This document shows positions 45,433-53,650 of a stretch of DNA of 64,000 nt, in pieces. The translations under genes were made by a program, and so were the position numbers. The stretch is from a virus. How positions within the stretch are numbered: position 1 is the first letter of the stretch; every line of letters starts with the position of its first letter. The notes under the pieces are model-generated. The model was not told the origin of the DNA and did no database searches. It saw only the letters and a list, made by a program, of their open reading frames with translations. The stretch is taken from positions 124,001 through 188,000 of IMG/VR virus record IMGVR_UViG_3300046616_000314. One strand, given 5' to 3'.

Positions 45433-47507
45433 GCAAGCTTTTCGTTGAAAAAGTAATGTTGAACCTTCTCACCACTTGGAGAGAAACGTTCTACTACGAA
45501 AATCTGGTGCGTCGGGCTATGCACCACGGCGCGGGTCTCTTTGACCTGGGTGGTGTGTCATCGGATTGGCGTGAATTCCTGACCAACAAGCGCAACGCTC
45601 ACGTCGCGATCTTGGAAGCGCGAGGCGATAGCCGCGCGTCGAGCTACGACTATCTGGTTCCGATCACTGAATACCTCGACAAGTCGGACATGCAAACCGT
45701 GTACGACATGATCACGGGTAGCAAGCCGGAACTGAAGGAAGACTTCGTTCTGGACGCCAATATTGAACTGTTGGGCGGTCTGCTTGAACTGACTCCGATG
45801 GAACGTCTGGTTCTGCAAATGTCGGCGGAAATGCAGGAATTGGAATATCCAATGTCCGATATGTTCCAACGTCTGAATCACGATGACAAGATGCTGGACC
45901 CGGCTCTTGCCTATTCGGTCCTCTTTGGTAAGGCGGAATCGGAATTCAAGAACATCAGCAAGAGCTTCCTGCTGAACAGCGGCATTCTTCAGACGAACAT
46001 CGACTACAAGTATCTTCATCAAATCAATGAAGAACTGGTAGATTCGTTCACGGATAAGAAACTGACTCTGGATACTCTGGACGCAGTTTTGTTCCCGAGC
46101 GACATGAGCGCGAATCTGGACCTGACTTGCTACTCGCACCTGTCCAAGGAAATCGAGCGCACCGAACGTGTCATCCAAGTTTCGTTGGACGAAAAGAAAA
46201 TCGGTACCAATGTCATGTTCTGGGGTATCCCCGGTACTGGCAAGACCCAACTGGCTCTGACCCTGGCGAAGACCCACGGCTGGGACTTGAAGGTCATCGG
46301 TGACATTTCGAAGAATGATGCGACCGAAAAGAGCCGTGCGCAACGCATCGCTAGCTTGAAGATCGCGATGAAGCTGTATGCGGGCAAACCCAATACGGTT
46401 CTGTTGTTCGATGAAATGGAAGACCTGTTCAAGCACGACACGAACGCCGTGTTCTCGAAAGCCTTCATCAACCGCATCGTGGAATCCACTCCGGTTCCGA
46501 TCATCTGGACGACCAACGATCTGATCTCGCTGGGTAGCGCGGTGCTTCGCCGTATGACCTACAACATCGCGTTTGAAATCCCCACGCTTTCGGCTCGCCG
46601 CAAGATTTGGGAAAAGCATAGCGCGGACTACAAGGTTGATATCGACGCCGATACGATTTCGTCTCTGGCGACGAACTACAACATCGTTCCGGCTCTGATC
46701 GAAAACGCGGTCAAAATTTCTTCGTCGGCTGGTCTGGCTCACGCCGAATTGCCTGATATCGTCACGTCGCTGGATCGACTGATGAATTATGGTGAGAAGC
46801 GTAAGTTCCATATCACCACTAAGAAAGACACTCCGTATAGCCCGAAATGGGCTAACACTGATCTCGATTTGGACGATCTGACTTCACGTCTGACCAAAGC
46901 CAAACCGAATTTCAGCCTGTGTCTCTATGGTGCGCCCGGTACGGGTAAGAGCGAATATGGTCGTTATCTGACGGATAAGATCGGTAAGCCGCTGCTGTAC
47001 AAGCGTGCCTCTGATCTGATCAGCATGTGGGTTGGTGAAACTGAGAAGAACATCGCGCGTTGTTTCGAGGAAGCCAAAGAAGAACAAATGGTTCTGCTGA
47101 TTGACGAAGGTGATACTTTCCTGCGCTCTCGCGAAAACGCGAAAAATAGCTGGGAAGTCACTCAAGTCAATGAAATGCTGTCGCAAATGGAATCCCATTC
47201 GCAACCGTTCATTCTGACCACGAACTTGATGAAGGAACTGGACCCGGCGGCTATGCGTCGCTTCACCTTCAAGATGAAGTTCAACTTCCTGCGTTCTGAC
47301 CAAGCTGTCGAACTGTTCCAAGCGTATTTCGGAGTGGAAGCCCCCAAGGCAATCCTCACGAATGAAATCTTGGCTCCGGGTGACTTCGCCAACATCAAGC
47401 GTAAGACGGATATCCTGGGCATCACCGATGCCGAAGAAATCTACAAGATGATTCTTGAAGAATGCGCTCTGAAGCCGGATTCCCCGCCGCGCAAGCTGGG
47501 CTTCTAA
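45429..47507 (+). CDS. Tandem AAA+ ATPase (692 aa)
   Basis: Helical N-terminal 230 residues, then two AAA+ cores: GIPGTGKT (266-273) with LLFDEM (D328, E329) and WTTND; GAPGTGKS (501-508) with LLIDEG (D559, E560) and LTTNL. Both cores keep Walker A and B acidic residues. Tandem AAA+ proteins usually form hexamers that remodel or unfold proteins. The substrate is unknown. Highly regular codon use. Stop is followed by a terminator. Confidence 0.85.
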   Translation: MSKLFVEKVMLNLLTTWRETFYYENLVRRAMHHGAGLFDLGGVSSDWREFLTNKRNAHVAILEARGDSRASSYDYLVPITEYLDKSDMQTVYDMITGSKPELKEDFVLDANIELLGGLLELTPMERLVLQMSAEMQELEYPMSDMFQRLNHDDKMLDPALAYSVLFGKAESEFKNISKSFLLNSGILQTNIDYKYLHQINEELVDSFTDKKLTLDTLDAVLFPSDMSANLDLTCYSHLSKEIERTERVIQVSLDEKKIGTNVMFWGIPGTGKTQLALTLAKTHGWDLKVIGDISKNDATEKSRAQRIASLKIAMKLYAGKPNTVLLFDEMEDLFKHDTNAVFSKAFINRIVESTPVPIIWTTNDLISLGSAVLRRMTYNIAFEIPTLSARRKIWEKHSADYKVDIDADTISSLATNYNIVPALIENAVKISSSAGLAHAELPDIVTSLDRLMNYGEKRKFHITTKKDTPYSPKWANTDLDLDDLTSRLTKAKPNFSLCLYGAPGTGKSEYGRYLTDKIGKPLLYKRASDLISMWVGETEKNIARCFEEAKEEQMVLLIDEGDTFLRSRENAKNSWEVTQVNEMLSQMESHSQPFILTTNLMKELDPAAMRRFTFKMKFNFLRSDQAVELFQAYFGVEAPKAILTNEILAPGDFANIKRKTDILGITDAEEIYKMILEECALKPDSPPRKLGF

Positions 47508-47514
47508 TTAATGA

Positions 47515-47550
47515 CATGACCCCGTTTCGAAAGATTCGGGGTCGTGTTTT
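47515..47550 (+). terminator. Rho-independent terminator
   Basis: Stem CATGACCCCG / CGGGGTCGTG followed by TTTTG. Lies after the AAA+ gene; TAAGAT 6 nt before the next ATG could restart transcription. Confidence 0.82.
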
Positions 47551-47575
47551 GTAAAAAATTTGGTAAGATGGCAAT

Positions 47576-47893
47576 ATGTTGAGCACCACACTTATCACCA
47601 TCGCGGTCATCATTGTCATGATCAGCACGGCTGTTTCCATTTTTGCCTTTTTGGTATGGAATGGTGCAATCACTGATCGTGATGACGCAGGGATAATGAT
47701 TTTTGCAAGCTGCGCGGGTGGAGTTTTCTTCTTCCTGTCGATCCCTGCTATTTTTATCATTTTGATTTTCAGAGGCTTGTTCAAGCTTTTTGAAGGTTTC
47801 TTCACTGACGTTATTTGGTATAGCCAGCAACGTAAGAAAGAAATCACACAAGCAGAAGAAGCACACAAAGCTAAACTTAAGCAAAGAAAATAA
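47576..47893 (+). CDS. Membrane protein, two or three hydrophobic segments (105 aa)
   Basis: MLSTTLITIAVIIVMISTAV with AFLVWNG, then GVFFFLSIPAIFIILIF, and a charged cytoplasmic tail (QQRKKEITQAEEAHKAKLKQ). No Shine-Dalgarno. Could be a holin-like or inner-membrane factor; not assigned. Confidence 0.7.
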   Translation: MLSTTLITIAVIIVMISTAVSIFAFLVWNGAITDRDDAGIMIFASCAGGVFFFLSIPAIFIILIFRGLFKLFEGFFTDVIWYSQQRKKEITQAEEAHKAKLKQRK

Positions 47894-47894
47894 T

Positions 47895-48938
47895 ATGCTG
47901 ATCGAATCTAAGAAGTATTACGACTACGACGACGTTTTGATTCTACCGAAGAAGACTTTTCTCAAGTCACGTAATGACGTTTCTTTGACGGTACTCTATA
48001 AGACCAAGCATTCGCAACGTTCTTTAGTAGGCGTGCCGATCTTTGCGGCAAACATGGACACCACAGGTACGTTTGAAATGGCGAGAGCCCTTCAAGCGGA
48101 ATCCATGTTCACCTGTCTGCATAAGTTTTACACGGCTGAAGAGATCATCGCCCAATTCGATAGCGGATTGTCTTATAATTTTGCGTTCGTAAGCATCGGC
48201 AAGTCGGCTGCGGACATCGAAAAATTTTCAAAGATTCACGACAAATATCCTAACGCGCATCTGTGTATCGATGTTGCCAACGGCTATACCGACGACTTCC
48301 TTACCTTTGTGAAGGAAGTCCGCGCAACGTTCCCGAAGACCGTCATCATGGCGGGCAACGTTGCTACGGATGACATCATTGCCGAATACGACGCAGCGGG
48401 TGTCGATATCGTCAAGATCGGCATCGGTCCTGGGAACTTCTGTCGTACTCGCACGACGGCTGGTGTTGGTGTTCCCCAACTGTCAGCGGTTATGGACACG
48501 TCGGCTGCTGCTGATGGCTATGGCATCTTGATTTGCGCCGATGGCGGGCTGAATGAATATTGCGATTTCGCGAAGGCATTTGCTGGCGGCGCCAACTTTG
48601 TCATGGCTGGTTCGATGTTCGCTGCCCATGAAGAATCGGGTGGTGACAAAATTACCGAGAACGGCGAGACGTTCAAGATCACCTACGGAATGTCGTCTGA
48701 GACTGCCATGAACAAATATTATGGCAAGGTGGATGGCTATCGCGCATCCGAAGGTCGAACCGTAAAGGTCCCGTATAAGGGTCCGGTGGCGGACACTGTT
48801 CGAAATATCCTGGGTAGCTTGCGTAGCACGCTGACTTATACTAATATCGCCAAGCTGGATAATTTGTACATGGCGAAGATGATTGTGGTCAACAATACCA
48901 TTAATCGCAGCCACGTACGGAACACGATTGGGAACTGA
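47895..48938 (+). CDS. guaC: GMP reductase (347 aa)
   Basis: IMPDH/GMPR fold. GIGPGNFCRTRTTAGVGVPQ carries the catalytic cysteine C183; ADGGLNEYCDFAKAF and GANFVMAGSMFA are phosphate-binding parts; the length equals E. coli GuaC (347). There is no CBS domain, which favours GMP reductase (GMP to IMP with NADPH) over IMP dehydrogenase. Changes purine pools during infection. Starts 1 nt after the membrane gene. Confidence 0.87.
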   Translation: MLIESKKYYDYDDVLILPKKTFLKSRNDVSLTVLYKTKHSQRSLVGVPIFAANMDTTGTFEMARALQAESMFTCLHKFYTAEEIIAQFDSGLSYNFAFVSIGKSAADIEKFSKIHDKYPNAHLCIDVANGYTDDFLTFVKEVRATFPKTVIMAGNVATDDIIAEYDAAGVDIVKIGIGPGNFCRTRTTAGVGVPQLSAVMDTSAAADGYGILICADGGLNEYCDFAKAFAGGANFVMAGSMFAAHEESGGDKITENGETFKITYGMSSETAMNKYYGKVDGYRASEGRTVKVPYKGPVADTVRNILGSLRSTLTYTNIAKLDNLYMAKMIVVNNTINRSHVRNTIGN

Positions 48939-48939
48939 T

Positions 48940-49212
48940 ATGGACGGCTTTGGCGGATTGATTCTTCTGTATATTACGGTAGCGATTATTTCCGCCATTG
49001 CTTACCTGTTGGTTAACATAAAATCAGGTACATACTTCAGCCAATCCGATCTGAATTCAGGTTACGGTTCGGCTGTTTTCTTTGGTTCCATCTGGTTCAT
49101 CACTGTTCCCGGCTATTTCTTTCTCTTGATCACGAGCTATTTGATTGACCTGTTCAAATGGTGTAATGGGAAATTCCTTGAAGAATCTCGTCGGGTACGG
49201 AGAAATACGTGA
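48940..49212 (+). CDS. Small membrane protein (90 aa)
   Basis: MDGFGGLILLYITVAIISAI then a polar loop with SGYGSAVFFGSIWFITVPGY, a second hydrophobic stretch and a basic tail (RRVRRNT). Two predicted transmembrane segments. Next gene begins GTGA over its stop. Function unknown. Confidence 0.72.
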   Translation: MDGFGGLILLYITVAIISAIAYLLVNIKSGTYFSQSDLNSGYGSAVFFGSIWFITVPGYFFLLITSYLIDLFKWCNGKFLEESRRVRRNT

Positions 49213-49451
49213 GCGATGAGCCCGAAATTGAGAAGATGCTTGCCCTTCTCAAATTTGATCGGCAAAAATTAGCCGATTGGTTAGCCGAATACTTTGATAT
49301 CGGTGACAGCTATTTCTATGCGCTCACACGCTGCAAATCTGCGTTTGGGTATGGAACGGTCAGCATAGATGATTTCGTAGAAATCGATGACAACCAGATG
49401 TTTGATATCGCTGATTTCTTGATCATGAAATTTTCTAGTCAAACATCGTAG
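49209..49451 (+). CDS. Small acidic protein, GTG start (80 aa)
   Basis: Starts at GTGA. SDEPEIEKMLALLKFDRQKL, then AEYFDIGDSYFYALTRCKS, ending IADFLIMKFSSQTS. Mostly helical and acidic. No family recognised. Followed by a strong hairpin. Confidence 0.7.
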   Translation: MSDEPEIEKMLALLKFDRQKLADWLAEYFDIGDSYFYALTRCKSAFGYGTVSIDDFVEIDDNQMFDIADFLIMKFSSQTS

Positions 49452-49459
49452 ATCATGAT

Positions 49460-49492
49460 AACGTCCTAGGAATTGCTTCCTGGGACGTTTTT
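49460..49492 (+). terminator. Rho-independent terminator, 1 nt before a GTG start
   Basis: 13-bp stem AACGTCCTAGGAA / TTCCTGGGACGTT, loop TTGC, T-run to 49492. The next gene starts at 49494, so the hairpin may act as an attenuator or hide the start. Confidence 0.78.
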
Positions 49493-49493
49493 C

Positions 49494-49763
49494 GTGGACG
49501 ATTACACAAAGACCAGTGATTACCTTAAGGCGCGAGGCGAGCGTTCGCTTCATGCTGCGCTGTTCAATGTAATCATTTTTATCCTCGCATGTGTGTTCTT
49601 TTGTTTCTCCTACCATAGAATACAGTTTCCTCTTCTGAACCACATTGATGCAATTGTGCTTTGGATGATTTCTATGTATTTGTATTTTATGAGTATTGGA
49701 AACATCATCGTCTTGCAACGAATGTATGCATATAACGTATCGTTGTTCGATGAACAGCGGTAA
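49494..49763 (+). CDS. Membrane protein, GTG start (89 aa)
   Basis: GTG 49494 after the hairpin; TGGGAC in the stem could be the ribosome site. MDDYTKTSDYLKARGERSLH, then NVIIFILACVFFCFSY and a second segment IVLWMISMYLYFMSIG. Similar in layout to the following gene; perhaps a diverged pair. Function unknown. Confidence 0.65.
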   Translation: MDDYTKTSDYLKARGERSLHAALFNVIIFILACVFFCFSYHRIQFPLLNHIDAIVLWMISMYLYFMSIGNIIVLQRMYAYNVSLFDEQR

Positions 49764-50013
49764 AGAACTTGATCGCTTCTTTATAGAAAGCGGCGCAAGT
49801 TTTATACACAACAAAATTTCAACCTGTATTGCAGCATGGTTCGTTCCGATCCCTCTTTGGATTGCGGCGATTGCCCTGAATAACCTATACCTATATTTTG
49901 GAAGCACGATATTTTCGGTTGCAATTTGGTGGTGGTCGATATATAATTTGATCCAAATTAATAACGATTACGTGGATAAATTAGATGTCATCTATCGCGC
50001 AAAGCAAAGATGA
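49750..50013 (+). CDS. Membrane protein (87 aa)
   Basis: ATG 49750, 14-nt overlap. GKELDRFFIESGASFIHNKI, then CIAAWFVPIPLWIAAIAL and TIFSVAIWWWSIYNLI as membrane segments; basic end YRAKQR. Overlaps the Thg1-like gene by 29 nt. Function unknown. Confidence 0.68.
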   Translation: MNSGKELDRFFIESGASFIHNKISTCIAAWFVPIPLWIAAIALNNLYLYFGSTIFSVAIWWWSIYNLIQINNDYVDKLDVIYRAKQR

Positions 50014-50788
50014 TCTCGGCGACCGGATGAAGGGTTACGAGAATCATGAGACAGGGCGTCGGTTTATTCCGATGTTGCCGGTCTATGGGCGTTTCGATGG
50101 CATTGGCTTCTCGAAATTCACCAAAGGGATGGCTCGCCCATTCGACCAACGCATGACGGATACCATGGTTGAAGTGACCAAGTATCTCGTCAAGGAAACC
50201 CATGCTCGTATCGGCTATGTTCAGTCCGATGAGATCAGCCTGTTTTGGCACGCGGAAGACCATCTTTCGAGCTTGCGCCACGACGGCAAGGTCATGAAGT
50301 CGGCAACTACGGTTGCTGCCAAGGCTTCAGCGAAGATGGGTCAACTGATTCGTGGTTGGGAACCCTTTGAAGATCGCCTGCCCGCCTTTGACGGGCGCGT
50401 GCTTCAGCTACCCAATCGGGGCGAAGTCGCCAATATGTTTTTGTGGCGGAATATCGATGCGACCAAAAATGCGGTGAGCATGGCGGCGCGGCATTACTAT
50501 TCCACCAAGGAACTGTTCAAGAAGAACCAGGGTGAAATGATTACGATGCTAGCGGAAAAAGGCGTCACGTTTGACGACTATCCGAAGGCATTTCGTCAAG
50601 GTACCTGGGTTCGGCGTGTGACGGAGCAACGAACGTTGACCGATGATGAGCTAGCCAAAATTCCGGCTAAGCATCGTCCCAATGCTTCGGAACTGGTCAC
50701 GCGCTCTGAAGTCAAGATTTTGGATGTCCCTCCGTTCAGAGACATTTTCAATCGGGCAGGGTTCCTTTACGGCGAGGATGCGTACTAG
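49985..50788 (+). CDS. thg1: Thg1-like 3'-5' polymerase (267 aa)
   Basis: DDLGDRMKGYE (residues 9-19), PVYGRFDGIGFSKFT with D38, and IGYVQSDEISLFW with D82 and E83 match the tRNA(His) guanylyltransferase family, whose bacterial/phage members add nucleotides to the 5' ends of tRNA in the 3'-5' direction. The start at 49985 keeps the conserved L-G-D-R-M-K. Together with the tRNAs, CysRS and RNA ligase it fits a role in tRNA repair. No fused domain. Confidence 0.87.
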   Translation: MSSIAQSKDDLGDRMKGYENHETGRRFIPMLPVYGRFDGIGFSKFTKGMARPFDQRMTDTMVEVTKYLVKETHARIGYVQSDEISLFWHAEDHLSSLRHDGKVMKSATTVAAKASAKMGQLIRGWEPFEDRLPAFDGRVLQLPNRGEVANMFLWRNIDATKNAVSMAARHYYSTKELFKKNQGEMITMLAEKGVTFDDYPKAFRQGTWVRRVTEQRTLTDDELAKIPAKHRPNASELVTRSEVKILDVPPFRDIFNRAGFLYGEDAY

Positions 50789-51018
50789 TGCCGAAAACGT
50801 TGACTAACGATTTCAACTCTACCGGAGGCTTTGTGCTTTATTTGCGGTCTCTTATGCAGAGCGGCGAGACTGGGCAGGAATGTCGGGATCGCCAAGAAGC
50901 ATATATAGATAAGCATTGCACTGGGCGATGGGGAGCAAATCAAATTGGATCAGCAATGGTACTAGCGTTTGAAGACCCGGAAGACTTGGTTTTGATGCGG
51001 TTGAAATACTCGCTATGA
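50788..51018 (+). CDS. FKLKW-family protein, GTG start (76 aa)
   Basis: GTG overlaps the last base of the Thg1 stop. Starts PKTLTNDFNSTGGFVLYLRS; helix REAYIDKH-like region (DRQEAYIDKHCTGRW); tail DPEDLVLMRLKYSL. A lone member in this part of the window. Function unknown. Confidence 0.76.
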   Translation: MPKTLTNDFNSTGGFVLYLRSLMQSGETGQECRDRQEAYIDKHCTGRWGANQIGSAMVLAFEDPEDLVLMRLKYSL

Positions 51019-51072
51019 GATAAAGAATTTTCTCGTAGCGGTTATTTTTCCCTTGATTATAGGAGAAAGAAA

Positions 51073-51270
51073 ATGCTACTAGAAAGTTCACTAATTGGTC
51101 TGCCTCTGAAGGATGCAGAAATTCGCGGCAAGAAACTGGGAATTCGTTCTATTCGTGTGTTGGAAGAAGATGGCGAACGCTATCGCTTCGCAGCCGAAGC
51201 CGAACGTCAAGATCGGATTAATGTCGGTGTGATCGAAGGTCATATCGTACGCCTGTATGGACGTGGATAA
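51073..51270 (+). CDS. I78-like inhibitor-fold protein, no signal peptide (65 aa)
   Basis: AGGAGAAAGAAA before ATG. LIGLPLKDAEIRGKKLGIRS, IRVLEEDGERYRFAAEAE and RINVGVIEGHIVRLYG follow peptidase inhibitor I78 (L-I-G-x-x-x-x-x-A...R-V-x-x-x-D-G...R-I-N-V-x-x-x-x-G). Known members are exported and have a cysteine; this one lacks both, so it may act on a cytoplasmic protease or have another partner. Confidence 0.65.
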   Translation: MLLESSLIGLPLKDAEIRGKKLGIRSIRVLEEDGERYRFAAEAERQDRINVGVIEGHIVRLYGRG

Positions 51271-51861
51271 ATGAAAGTTTCGCTTCGCAAAGCTGCCGCT
51301 CTGTCGCAACTCCTGTTCGACGCCAGCAAGAAATTTCCGCTGACGAAAACCATTTCGTTTTCGATCTATGCGGACGTTTCCGTTGGTAAGGAAATGATTG
51401 AGGCGCGCGAAGCTTTCGAGGCGAACCTTACGGCGGCTGGTGATCTAGTCGCTGGTGCCTACGTCATTCGTGCTCTGCTGGGCGACGCGAACAACAAGTT
51501 TGGCGTTGACGCTCGCCTTGCGGAACAAGCCGGTCTGAGTGCCCGCGAAAAGCTGCTGACGGCGGCTATCGCGGGCAATGATGCCTATGGTGCCGTGGCG
51601 TACAAGGAACCGAATACGGTCGGAGCCCAACTGTCGGCTATGATCGAGCGTTCCAAGTCGTCTGAACGTATCCGTTCGGATGACAGCCTGACCGTGAACG
51701 TGTTGGACGCTGGTTTCATCACGGAAATTCAAAATCAACTCGCGGACATTCGTCGCCGTAAGGTGGCGATCTCCGACGATCTGCTGGGTATCAATACCGG
51801 GCAGACTGTCGAGTTGCCGGAATCGGTCGTCAAGCTGCTGCAAAGCATCAAGGCGATCTAA
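51271..51861 (+). CDS. Hypothetical helical protein (196 aa)
   Basis: Starts directly after the previous TAA. MKVSLRKAAALSQLLFDASK, LTKTISFSIYADVSVGK, then alanine-rich helices (FEANLTAAGDLVAGAYVIRA, AREKLLTAAIAG) and SLTVNVLDAGFITEIQNQLA. Well-formed codon use. Small phage proteins of this type are common but unnamed; no function claimed. Confidence 0.75.
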   Translation: MKVSLRKAAALSQLLFDASKKFPLTKTISFSIYADVSVGKEMIEAREAFEANLTAAGDLVAGAYVIRALLGDANNKFGVDARLAEQAGLSAREKLLTAAIAGNDAYGAVAYKEPNTVGAQLSAMIERSKSSERIRSDDSLTVNVLDAGFITEIQNQLADIRRRKVAISDDLLGINTGQTVELPESVVKLLQSIKAI

Positions 51862-52030
51862 GAGCTTGTGGAACGTCGGTCCTCGGATCGATGACCACGA
51901 GGGGTGAAGATGGAGTTGAGCTAGGTACACAAACAAAGTCATGGTTTCCTTCCAGGGAAACTCGCACCCGAAAGGGACGAAACCTTGCTAATCCGGTATT
52001 TTAGCTTTCGAGCCGCCTCTTTAGGGGTGT
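51862..52030 (+). ncRNA. Structured non-coding stretch
   Basis: No convincing gene between 51862 and 52250. The first 170 nt hold several hairpins: CCTCG...CGAGG, GGTTTCC...GGAAAC, CCC-GAAA-GGG, then CCTC-TTTA-GGGG followed by TGTTTGTTTTTT, a weak terminator shape. May be a small RNA or a decayed region. After it come a direct repeat of TTGTTCGTTGC (around 52075-52100) and a hydrophobic but start-less frame. Confidence 0.35.
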
Positions 52031-52250
52031 TTGTTTTTTGCTCGGATTTGTTGGTTTCTTTGTGCGTTGCTACTTGTTCGTTGCAACTTGTTCGTTGCTC
52101 GTACCCTTGATCGCTCCGTCTTCACTCTACCAATTCAAAAAAGGAACTGACTGTTATGATTGCCTAATTCGTCAAGAGATCGCTTCGCCCATCATAGTCA
52201 CGCGCTTGCGCGGGATGATGGCTGTCTATGACTAATTATAGGAAATCAAA

Positions 52251-52502
52251 ATGTCAGAAATTAAAAAGCCCAAGGGCTATCGTACACTGAATATCGGTCT
52301 GGAAACTTGGTACTGGACCAGAGGAAAAAAGAGCACGGTGATCATAAGCCCTCTCGGAAAGCGTTCTCACGTAAGTAACGACGTGATTGCCGATATCTTA
52401 GAAACGACTTGTGAGTGCTGCGGTGAGTCCGATGGGGGCGAAATCCCAGTGGTCTTGCCGAGTGGCGTTCGAAAATATATCGACGCTAATTTGAGAACTT
52501 GA
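52251..52502 (+). CDS. Small cysteine-containing protein (83 aa)
   Basis: AGGAAATCAAA before ATG. KKPKGYRTLNIGLETWYWTR, STVIISPLGKRSHVSNDVI, then TTCECCGESDGG, a C-x-C-C cluster that may bind metal, and a helical end. No family recognised. Followed by a long hairpin. Confidence 0.72.
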   Translation: MSEIKKPKGYRTLNIGLETWYWTRGKKSTVIISPLGKRSHVSNDVIADILETTCECCGESDGGEIPVVLPSGVRKYIDANLRT

Positions 52503-52507
52503 TAAAT

Positions 52508-52539
52508 TTGCGCCAGCCTGAGAAATTGGGCTGGCGCAA
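52508..52539. terminator. Strong hairpin without a U-tract
   Basis: 11-bp stem TTGCGCCAGCC / GGCTGGCGCAA. No T-run on the plus strand, so it may be an mRNA stabiliser, processing site or weak terminator. Confidence 0.5.
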
Positions 52540-52553
52540 TAGCATGGTGGAAT

Positions 52554-52715
52554 ATGGGCTTCGAAGTCTGGGTAAAACTGACGAACTACGAACGTCAAGT
52601 CTATTGGGCTTTCGGCTTGCCGGAAGCTAAGAGCTATGCCTTAATGTGCAGAGAAATGCACGGGACGACCTTCACTGTTGAAGTGCGTGCCAACGGAACT
52701 ATTTTAGATGCCTAA
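52554..52715 (+). CDS. Small hypothetical protein (53 aa)
   Basis: MGFEVWVKLTNYERQVYWAF, helix LPEAKSYALMCREM, strand TFTVEVRANG, end TILDA: a beta-alpha-beta layout. GGTGGAA close to the ATG. Overlaps the next gene by 8 nt. No family recognised. Confidence 0.6.
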   Translation: MGFEVWVKLTNYERQVYWAFGLPEAKSYALMCREMHGTTFTVEVRANGTILDA

Positions 52716-53058
52716 GAAAGATATCCCGCGCATCGAGATAAATGATTATCTTGAACGCCTGACCGGTCAAAGTCTTGAAGGTTCGATTGATTTCGCCATC
52801 AAGACCTTTGTGGACATTAAACACAAGTATCCCGATCACAAGCTGCATGTCACCCATGAAGGTGATAGCTGGGGATCGGAATTTGAAATCAGCGGGACTC
52901 GTCCCGAAACTGATGAAGAATATGAGAAGCGCAAGGCTCTCCTAGAGCGGCGTGATGCCAAAGAACGTGAGCGCAAGAAAAACGCTTCCAAGGCGAAGAA
53001 AGAACGCGATCTCAAAGAATTGGCTCGTTTGAAAGCTCTTTACGAGAAAGACAAATGA
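52708..53058 (+). CDS. Hypothetical protein with coiled-coil end (116 aa)
   Basis: RIEINDYLERLTGQSLEGSI, DFAIKTFVDIKHKYPDH, a strand segment, GTRPETDEEYEKRKALLERR and a long K/E/R/A helix. The R-P-E-T-x-x-E-Y pattern recurs in hypothetical proteins of unrelated phages. Function unknown. Confidence 0.77.
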   Translation: MPKKDIPRIEINDYLERLTGQSLEGSIDFAIKTFVDIKHKYPDHKLHVTHEGDSWGSEFEISGTRPETDEEYEKRKALLERRDAKERERKKNASKAKKERDLKELARLKALYEKDK

Positions 53059-53351
53059 GTGAGCGTTTCCCATATGATCTAACTCTCCATAAAACCGCTG
53101 ATCTTACGAATGCTTGGCAGGTTCGGATTGTTATAAAGTATGGTACTACGCCGCCCCCGGCAAATTCCAGTATTTGGAAATTCGGGATGAATGATTTCTC
53201 GCTAGCCGAAGAGAACCCGTTCCCCTTTGGAAGAATGCAAGCTTGGATCGAAGACAACATAGACAGCTATGTCTATATTAATCCACATGGTTGTTTATTT
53301 GCATTCGATACAGAAGAAGAAGCTTGCTACTTTATGCTGTACTGGAAATGA
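53055..53351 (+). CDS. FKLKW-family protein, MLYWK subgroup (98 aa)
   Basis: ATGA overlap. Strand QVRIVIKYG; central helix RMQAWIEDNIDSYVYI; tail TEEEACYFMLYWK. The three genes here end in (M/L)-L-(Y/R)-W-K-stop, which encodes TGGAAATGA and so again embeds the next start. Function unknown. Confidence 0.85.
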   Translation: MSERFPYDLTLHKTADLTNAWQVRIVIKYGTTPPPANSSIWKFGMNDFSLAEENPFPFGRMQAWIEDNIDSYVYINPHGCLFAFDTEEEACYFMLYWK

Positions 53352-53650
53352 GTTTCAAATTCAAAATTTTTCACGACGACACCGGGTCCGAAAAATTCCC
53401 ATGGGCGGTGGTTGCTGAATTTATAAATGCCTCTCCGTTTGATATCGCAAAAAATTATGCGGGGAGAGTGAATTTGCCATATTTGCCATCTTTGGCGTCT
53501 GAATCGATTAGTAGTTTTGCGCGACTTGAAACATGGCTAAGCGATAATATTGATATCTTCGAAGTATGCCCCGACTCGACCCGCTGGGAAAAAGAGTATT
53601 GGTTTGCGACTGAAGAAGACGCCTATCATTTCATGTTGTATTGGAAATGA
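53348..53650 (+). CDS. FKLKW-family protein, MLYWK subgroup (100 aa)
   Basis: ATGA overlap. Central helix RLETWLSDNIDIFEVC; tail TEEDAYHFMLYWK. Begins MSFKFKIFHDDTGSEKFPWA. Closest to the preceding gene. Function unknown. Confidence 0.86.
   Translation: MSFKFKIFHDDTGSEKFPWAVVAEFINASPFDIAKNYAGRVNLPYLPSLASESISSFARLETWLSDNIDIFEVCPDSTRWEKEYWFATEEDAYHFMLYWK

Noticed and set aside
45558-46811. A 417-codon open frame on the minus strand
   Set aside because: Antisense to the AAA+ gene with both Walker motifs; arginine/glutamine/valine-rich shadow sequence.
52038-52235. A 65-codon hydrophobic frame
   Set aside because: Only a TTG start, no ribosome site, a direct repeat of TTGTTCGTTGC inside, and it follows a terminator-like hairpin.
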